A DNA stretch of 17,624 nucleotides from the NCBI GenBank assembly GCA_001953115.1, contig LSSL01002956.1, forward strand, positions 1 to 17,624, given 5' to 3'. The stretch's first letter is position 1. Each line of letters begins with the position of its first letter. Of this stretch, positions 13,211 through 17,624 are shown piece after piece. Made by a program: the position numbers and the translations under genes. The notes beneath the pieces are model-generated. The model worked only from the letters and a program-made list of their open reading frames with translations, was not told the origin of the DNA and made no database searches. Source of the stretch: Smittium mucronatum. Taxonomy: Eukaryota > Kickxellomycota > Harpellomycetes > Harpellales > Legeriomycetaceae.

Positions 13211-13530
13211 TCATTTAAAAAAACAGTTGGTGGAACGTACGAGAATCCCCCCCCCAATCGCAATTATATACACATGTCCTGAATTCGCATTTGGATTACC
13301 AGGAGAGTGAAGCCGGAACCGGGTTCCGAAGCATATCCCGTAATCTCGTTCCCGCAATCGGTCGCGCGACCGCAGTGCCAAGAACACGATTGGCTCAGCA
13401 TCAACTAATTCCGATTGGGAATAAACCAGATCCGCAAACCAAATCGATCTTGTCGCCCAAATAGCAATATATGGGTGTCCATTGACTAGACCAATGGACG
13501 GGTGTATATATGAGCTAAATGCCACACACA
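13211..13530. other. CpG-rich GC island with inverted repeats, function unknown
   Basis: The first clearly GC-rich stretch after about 13 kb of AT-rich DNA, with many CpG dinucleotides. It holds a 15-base dyad CGGAACC-G-GGTTCCG (13314-13328), a perfect 14-bp palindrome (13359-13372), a 6-bp pair CAATCG/CGATTG around that palindrome (13355-13360 and 13387-13392), and an 8-bp stem with 7-base loop, GTCCATTG/CAATGGAC (13477-13499). Both strands are open for 60-100 codons, but neither frame has an ATG (the minus frame opens with GTG) and neither translation resembles a family I know. It could be a structured RNA, an exon of a decayed gene, a regulatory island or a remnant of a mobile element. Confidence 0.4.
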
Positions 13531-13773
13531 CAATATACTTGGCATTACGGTCTTTCTTTTAGCAGTACAATCAAGTGAACAATAAGGAGACTTTAAACGT
13601 GGGAATTATATGGGAGATAATCAAAACTAGTTGATTTTACACGCATCATATCGTTATTTTGACTGGGTTGGGATCGGTGCAAACAATACTATTTTCCACC
13701 AACAAAGGAATCTTGTTGTAAAACAGCATTGAAATAATCTCCCCACCCCCTTAACTAACCACCACTTTCTGAT

Positions 13774-13888
13774 ACTCGAATGCACGAGTTGATTGTAATG
13801 GGTAAAGTTATATTCCAGACTTTGTAAATCTGGTTTGTTCAAATCAAGGTTATGGGTGAGGGGATGGGTTCAAACCCATCTATGTTTT
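13774..13888 (+). other. tRNA-like run of three hairpins with pol III B-box-like motifs
   Basis: Three stems follow one another: ACTCG/CGAGT (13774-13789, loop 6), CCAGA/TCTGG (13815-13833, loop CTTTGTAAA) and GATGGG/CCCATC (13863-13880, loop TTCAAA). The last resembles a T arm, and GTTCAAACC (13868-13876) and GTTCAAATC (13837-13845) both fit the pol III B-box GWTCRANNC. A T5 run at 13884-13888 could end pol III transcription. Against a working tRNA: the T loop has 6 bases, the anticodon-like loop 9, the spacer between stems 29, and no acceptor stem is found. At best it is a decayed tRNA or tRNA-derived element. Confidence 0.25.
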
Positions 13889-13889
13889 T

Positions 13890-14507
13890 GGAACGCAAGT
13901 CTTTAGCACAATGAATTCAATGACGAATGCTTTTTGGGGAATATTTCATTCAACGCGTATGATTTGTAGCTAAAGAATAAATTCTTGCTAAAAAAAAAAA
14001 AAAAGAGTCTATTAAGGGTCCCCGCATCGATAGAAGAGTTTGATGTGGAATGTTCCCAAAGAACTAGAAAAAACAGTACAATTGAATGTATATATCATTC
14101 ATTCTATCTGGAAAAAAGATGCAAGAAAGGGTCAGATTCATGGATAGGAAAAGACTAGAAATTTGAATAATGCAAATCCCGCTCCTCCAACAACATCAAC
14201 ACTAACAATACATTTTTGTTTCAATTACAACTTTTGAGTTCCAAAAACCCTCACCCCACCACCACCTTACCCTTTTCAACTGCAACTATCAATCTCTTGC
14301 AGCATGGATTTGATTTTTTAAAAAAAGGTATTTATAGAGCCAAGTATTATCCATTTTATCCCCAGCTCCAAAAAAACCATCATACAAACCCCCCCCCATC
14401 ACTTGTACTTACTCCACCTTCTTTCCTTCTGTCTCAACAACAACAGGATTTTTTGTATACACTTTTAAATCTTTGACGTGATCCTTCCCCAAAAAACAAC
14501 TCTTGTC
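13890..14507 (+). other. Upstream region and probable 5' leader of the secreted-protein gene
   Basis: No coding sequence is supported here; the open frames begin with non-ATG codons. The stretch contains an A15 run (13990-14004), a TATA-like element (14329-14336), a C9 run (14389-14397), and a pyrimidine- and CAA-rich segment at about 14380-14450 that looks like an untranslated leader. The TATA-like element and the secreted-protein ATG at 14508 set its probable role. Confidence 0.45.
14329..14336 (+). promoter_or_regulatory. TATA-like element upstream of the secreted-protein gene
   Basis: TATTTATA lies about 170 bases before the ATG. A start about 30 bases downstream would give a leader of roughly 140 bases rich in C and CAACAA. 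A second AT element, TTTTGTATACA at about 14452-14462, is closer to the ATG and could serve instead. Confidence 0.35.
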
Positions 14508-14618
14508 ATGTCCAAACTCTTGTTTATCGTTCTTGCCGCATTCCAGCTACTGCTATTTGTCATGGGCAGCAGCAACAACGGAAACAACGGAAACAACGGC
14601 AACAACGGCAACAACGGA

Positions 14619-14651
<33 letters not shown>

Positions 14652-14852
14652 AACCGTAACAGCGGCACCTCAATCGACTCGGATTTCAGCCACCGCATCA
14701 ACGACCGGTGCTCAAGCGGCACCAGTTTCTGCACCTCGTCGCGCAGCCAATCCTACCTCATCTGCCGCAACGGCCGCTACGTCAGCGTCTCCTGCAGCCG
14801 CAACAGCTACTGCGTCGGGAGGAACCGCGTGGCTTCATGTGTCCGCAGATAA
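14508..14852 (+). CDS. Small secreted NNG-repeat protein with CBM19-like cysteine domain
   Basis: A 114-residue intronless protein. Residues 1-20 form a typical signal peptide: K3, a hydrophobic core (LLFIVLAAFQLLLFVM), then G-S-S. Residues 23-46 are eight perfect Asn-Asn-Gly repeats, followed by a hydrophilic Ser/Asn linker. Residues 68-111 hold six cysteines at 68, 75, 86, 96, 102 and 111, a CX6CX10CX9CX5CX8C pattern with ICRNGRYVSVSC at its centre. This resembles fungal CBM19 chitin-binding modules (C..G..C....Y..C..G.WV...C..GT.C....C) with Tyr in place of the usual Trp. I infer an exported wall- or chitin-binding protein, or a small effector; the ligand is not shown. The start is the first ATG in frame; the frame is open a little upstream but has no earlier ATG. 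The gene is much richer in G+C than its flanks and converges on PEX5. The gene call is strong, the CBM19 assignment moderate. Confidence 0.85.
14574..14645 (+). repeat. In-frame 9-bp coding minisatellite (8 x AACAACGGN)
   Basis: Eight consecutive copies of AAC AAC GGA/GGC encode (Asn-Asn-Gly)8 in the secreted protein. Copies differ only in the glycine third base (A, A, C, C, A, C, C, C), so the array is not perfectly homogenised. The 9-bp period allows copy-number change without a frameshift. The other frames across the array give Thr/Glu/Ala-rich or Leu/Pro-rich shadow translations that are not genes. Confidence 0.95.
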
Positions 14853-14914
14853 ACCACCGGCTTTTTTTCCTTTTCTTTTATTTTTCTTTTTTTCGGGCGT
14901 GTGTTTGTGGTATC

Positions 14915-14920
14915 AATAAA
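14915..14920 (+). terminator. Poly(A) signal AATAAA of the secreted-protein gene
   Basis: AATAAA lies 63 bases after the TAA stop, preceded by a T-rich and GTGTTTGTGG stretch and followed by a T8 run, as expected for a 3' processing site. Confidence 0.65.
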
Positions 14921-15118
14921 ATGCTTTTTTTTCATTGACTTTAATAATTGTGGATCGAGACTCTTTTCTTATTTATTTACATTTTCCTAGTACTTTTGAA
15001 TTCTCCTATCTTGAAAAAAAGCAAATTTGAGTTTGTTTGATTCTCACATTTATTTAAAAACGGTTGTTCTCGACTCTTTCCGGATAAATACAGTAAAAAA
15101 ACTATAATCATAAACTGC

Positions 15119-15124
15119 TTTATT
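15119..15124 (-). terminator. PEX5 poly(A) signal AATAAA
   Basis: A canonical AATAAA hexamer on the minus strand, about 50 bases past the PEX5 stop codon and followed by A/T-rich DNA. The spacing suits a short fungal 3' UTR. Confidence 0.6.
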
Positions 15125-15173
15125 TGTATGAAAAAGTACAATAGAGAAAAGAAAAAAAAAATTCTTCGTCGCT

Positions 15174-17535
15174 TTAAAATGAAAACTTTGTTCTAAAAAC
15201 TTCTAGATCGCGTCTATCTGTTGATTCAGCCAGTTGAGGTTCGTTAAGTGCATACATTATGGTCTTGAGCGTATCCCAGATTATTGATGACATGGATACT
15301 GCTGGCACAAACCCTCCAGAACCACTGCCCGATGGAACGCTCACCATATCCTTCTTTTGGAGTGACAGCGATCCCAGCAAGTACTCTGCTGCTTCCTGGT
15401 ACTGCTTCATGTTTATACTGGCTATCGCCAGATTATACCTCGCTCGAATATAACTCGGGTGGATCTCGAGTGCATTAAAGTACGCATCTGTTGCCCGCTG
15501 TGGATTCTGGTTGTTCGCCAGTGTCGCTCCCAGCTTGTTCCATGTCATGTAGTCGTCTGGTCGCTTGGACAGTGCGGCCTTAAAGCAGTCAACTGCTTTG
15601 TTATACTCTTCGGATATATTAAATATCACTCCAAGTGCCACTTGAACATCTGGATCCCAATCGTTGCCTGGTCGCTGACGGGCTGCATTTAAAAACAGTC
15701 CCTGGATGTAATCCTGACGGGTGTTTGGATCTTCAATCCTTTTCAAATTGTTCTGTGGGTTAGTTAAATCCATTGATTTCGAATATTCGGGATGCCTTGA
15801 AATCCATTCATAGAAAGATTGGTAAGCATCGAGATAATAATTCTCGTTAGTGTAGGAAACAGCAATTGCCATGTAAGCATCCAAAGAATTGGGATCAATA
15901 GAGATTGCTTTCCGAAGCGCTGCTATAGCTGCATCTTCACGCTCGTTTTCTTGCTGCTTGATGCCAAGCATTGTCCAGAGCTCAGCATTAGACGGATCAT
16001 TTTGGAGAGCTGATTCAAGAGCCAAGATAGTATCAGCAAGAGATTTGCTAGATGGATCGGCTTTGACTTGGTTGATAATCTCGACGATTTCAGAAGAAGG
16101 CATTGATGATAAGGGATTTTGAGAAAAGAATTTGTAGTCATTGTAAGCAGGATCTTCTGCTCGGTATCCAGTCGGCATATCGCGCCATAATTTCCTTTGG
16201 TTCTCCCAGTCATAATCAGAATCTTTCATTAAAGACTCGATATTGGACTTGTACTGCTTAATCCAGTCTTCTCGCACAGCATCTCGATCAAGATGAGGAA
16301 TGTTAGCATTCATTTGGCTCTCAAAGTTATCAAACCCAGAAACGTCGACTTTGATTTCGTTTTCGACTTTGGCTAATTCAGCATCGAAATCCTCCATATT
16401 CCCAGCAACGAAGGTTTCTTTTAGGGGGCCATCGAGGGACTTTTCAAACTCTTCGGACCAGTTTCTTTCAAGAGAAACGGCTTCTTTTTCGCTGACAATG
16501 TTTCCATTATTCAGGATTTCTGGTTGGGGGTCGAAATTGGAAGAAACGTGGGCGGCGAATTGGGACGACCAGGAATCCTGGGCAGCAGAGGAAGACTTGT
16601 TAGCAGCGGTGCTGGTGGTATGGAGGGGAGAGGAGGAGACGGGAGCAGCAGCCGAAATCTGTATGGATGAAGAGTTATTAGATAAATCATGTAATAATTT
16701 AAAGAATTCAGAATCTTTAATTTTGGGATTATTTGAATATTGGGTAGAAGAAATAATCTTTTTTGCAATATGGGCCAGATCAGAAGAATTATTTGGATCG
16801 GACAAGACGTCTTCAAGAGAAGAGTCCTTAAGAGAAACTTGAGAAATACTGGGAGAATTATCAGTGATGGAAGGGCGTACCTGGTTATAAAGCGGGAAGG
16901 ACTGCTGGCCATAAAACTGCTGGGGAAATTGGTTATACATGGGACCTAACCCACCATAGGCTAAATGAAGATGATGAAGAAACGGAAACAAAAGTTGGTA
17001 GTGCTTATAGTTAGAAACTCAAATAAAAGAAGAAAAATACCTGCAGGCTGGTTGTTTAAAAGAACAGGATTTTTAGAAAGGTTTAGCTGGGGATTTTGGG
17101 GTTGAGCTTGGGCTGAAGGATGGTTTGAAATAGAAGCGTTATTAAAAGCAGCATTTAAGTGGTGGAGATCGTTTTGAATTAAATTGGGAGGAGCAGCATG
17201 GAATTCAGAAGACCAGGCGTTGGAAGAAGGGTTAGTTCTTGGGATATTTTGGAGATCTCTAGAAAAGTTGTTGAAGGCAAAAGGATCAGGACCCTTATGG
17301 ATAGAAGCATCCATAAACTCTTTGGAGAGCTATAAAAAAAAGAGAAAGAGTTGAAAACAAAAAATAAAATTTTTGTCTAAGAGATAGAATATCCTTGCGA
17401 AATAGAAAGAAGAAAAAAAAGAGAGAATTATACTTGTTTGTCGGAGATAGGGGGACCGGCAGCAGGAGAATTGAAATTTTGTCTGAAAGCGTGCTGAGGT
17501 GGGACATGAGAACTTGAGCCTGGCGCAAAACGATC
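15174..17535 (-). CDS. PEX5: Peroxisomal targeting signal 1 receptor Pex5 (5'-partial, spliced)
   Basis: Pex5 is the cycling receptor that binds C-terminal PTS1 signals of matrix proteins in the cytosol and docks at Pex13/Pex14 on peroxisomes. Visible exons are 17535-17434, 17329-17041 and 16960-15174, joining in frame to about 725 residues. The first begins DRFAPG, as expected just after the conserved Pex5 N-terminus. The N-terminal half is disordered, rich in S/N/Q/P, with four WxxxF/Y Pex13/14-binding motifs: WSSEF (about residue 73), WSSQF (261), WSEEF (298) and WIKQY (363). The C-terminal half holds TPRs from about residue 424 to 667. TPR6-7 carry WNKLGATLANN and RARYNLAIASIN, whose Asn and Arg residues match the PTS1-binding positions of human PEX5. 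It ends KFSF at a TAA (15176-15174). The ATG at 16991 lies inside an intron and is not the start. The true start, with the expected ubiquitinated cysteine, lies beyond the window. The family call is near certain; exon joins are inferred from splice signals. Confidence 0.95.
16961..17040 (-). other. PEX5 intron (80 bp)
   Basis: The donor GTATTT follows ...CAGCCTGCAG and the acceptor is CATTTAG before CCTATGG. Splicing joins a G from the upstream exon to CC, making an alanine codon split after its first base, and restores the reading frame from NNQPA into AYGGLGP. Reading through the intron instead reaches a TAG at the acceptor itself. A CTAAC branch-like sequence lies near 17009-17013, and a pyrimidine-rich stretch precedes the acceptor. 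Confidence 0.88.
17330..17433 (-). other. PEX5 intron (104 bp)
   Basis: The donor GTATAA directly follows codons for SDKQ and gives an immediate in-frame TAA, so splicing is needed. The acceptor is a T-rich run ending TATAG before CTCTCC, which opens the exon LSKEFMD. The intron falls between codons (phase 0). Its interior is strongly pyrimidine-rich on the minus strand. Confidence 0.88.
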
Positions 17536-17624
17536 CTAAAAATAAAAGTTAATTAATTTAAAATTAAACCGAAAACAGGAAAGGAAGGTGGATGTGAGGG
17601 GGGGGGGGGGGAGGGGGGAAAAAA
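17536..17624 (-). other. PEX5 upstream intron, 3' part (partial)
   Basis: On the minus strand this stretch ends TTATTTTTAG immediately before the codons for DRFAPG, a good acceptor. It holds stops in the coding frame and long C runs (C14 and C6, seen as G runs at 17598-17611 and 17613-17618 on the plus strand). The donor and the N-terminal coding exon lie beyond the right edge. Confidence 0.75.
17598..17618. repeat. G14-A-G6 homopolymer at the window edge
   Basis: Fourteen G, one A and six G residues inside the partial PEX5 intron, followed by an A6 run to the last base. It may be real intronic low-complexity DNA or a sequencing or assembly edge effect. Confidence 0.85.

Larger units (their letters stand above)
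14853..15173. other. Convergent intergenic region between the two genes
   Basis: Short A/T-rich spacer holding the 3' ends of both genes, with their poly(A) signals at 14915-14920 (+) and 15119-15124 (-). No other gene or structured element is seen. Confidence 0.7.

Noticed and set aside
13211..13531. 106-codon minus-strand open frame as a gene
   Set aside because: It opens with GTG, has no internal ATG, resembles no family I know, and overlaps an equally open plus frame, as expected of a GC-rich patch.
13654..13842. 62-codon minus-strand open frame
   Set aside because: Opens with TTG, has no known similarity, and overlaps the hairpin cluster.
14216..14476. 86-codon plus-strand open frame before the secreted-protein gene
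   Set aside because: It opens with TTG, has low-complexity Pro/Thr/Gln composition, and overlaps the likely promoter and leader.
14465..14938. Leu/Pro-rich, Thr/Ala-rich and Gln/Leu-rich open frames over the small gene
   Set aside because: They are shadow translations of the 9-bp repeat and the GC-rich cysteine domain; only the frame from 14508 has a signal peptide and ordered cysteines.
16300..16842. 180-codon plus-strand open frame opposite PEX5
   Set aside because: Antisense shadow of a Ser/Glu-rich coding exon; PEX5 in the other strand is unambiguous.
1..17624. CRISPR array, rRNA, intact transposon, telomere repeat or mitochondrial insert
   Set aside because: No spaced direct repeats, rRNA signatures, terminal inverted repeats with a transposase, telomeric repeats or mitochondrial genes were seen on either strand.

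Overview
This window looks like nuclear DNA of a fungus. Two protein-coding genes are visible, both in the right-hand 3.2 kb. One is a spliced gene for the peroxisomal import receptor Pex5. The other encodes a small secreted protein with a cysteine pattern like the fungal chitin-binding module CBM19. Introns of 80 and 104 bp, AATAAA poly(A) signals and moderate-GC exons in very AT-rich flanks fit a fungus. An early-diverging lineage with AT-rich intergenic DNA (for example Kickxellomycotina/Harpellales) is my tentative guess; an ascomycete AT-rich block is an alternative. The peroxisomal receptor argues against the anaerobic, peroxisome-lacking Neocallimastigomycota.

Layout. 1-11240: extremely AT-rich (by eye about 15-22% GC), no credible gene, many homopolymer and AT-repeat tracts, a few small islets of higher GC. 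11240-13210: still gene-free but slightly less AT-rich, with short open fragments that could be decayed coding DNA. 13210-13890: two compact GC-richer islands with several perfect inverted repeats, one of them loosely tRNA-like; neither is a demonstrable gene. 13890-14507: probable promoter and leader of the small gene. 14508-14852 (+): secreted NNG-repeat/CBM19-like protein. 15174-17535 (-): PEX5, with three exons visible and the extreme N-terminal exon(s) beyond the right edge.

The two genes are convergent, each with its own poly(A) signal about 200 bp apart, and there is no sign that they act together. Pex5 carries PTS1 proteins to peroxisomes; the small protein is probably exported to the cell surface or surroundings. 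I found no clear new multi-gene system. The items most worth a second look are the NNG/CBM19-like protein, the long AT desert, the repeated G/C homopolymers in AT-rich DNA, and the structured GC islands at 13.2-13.9 kb.
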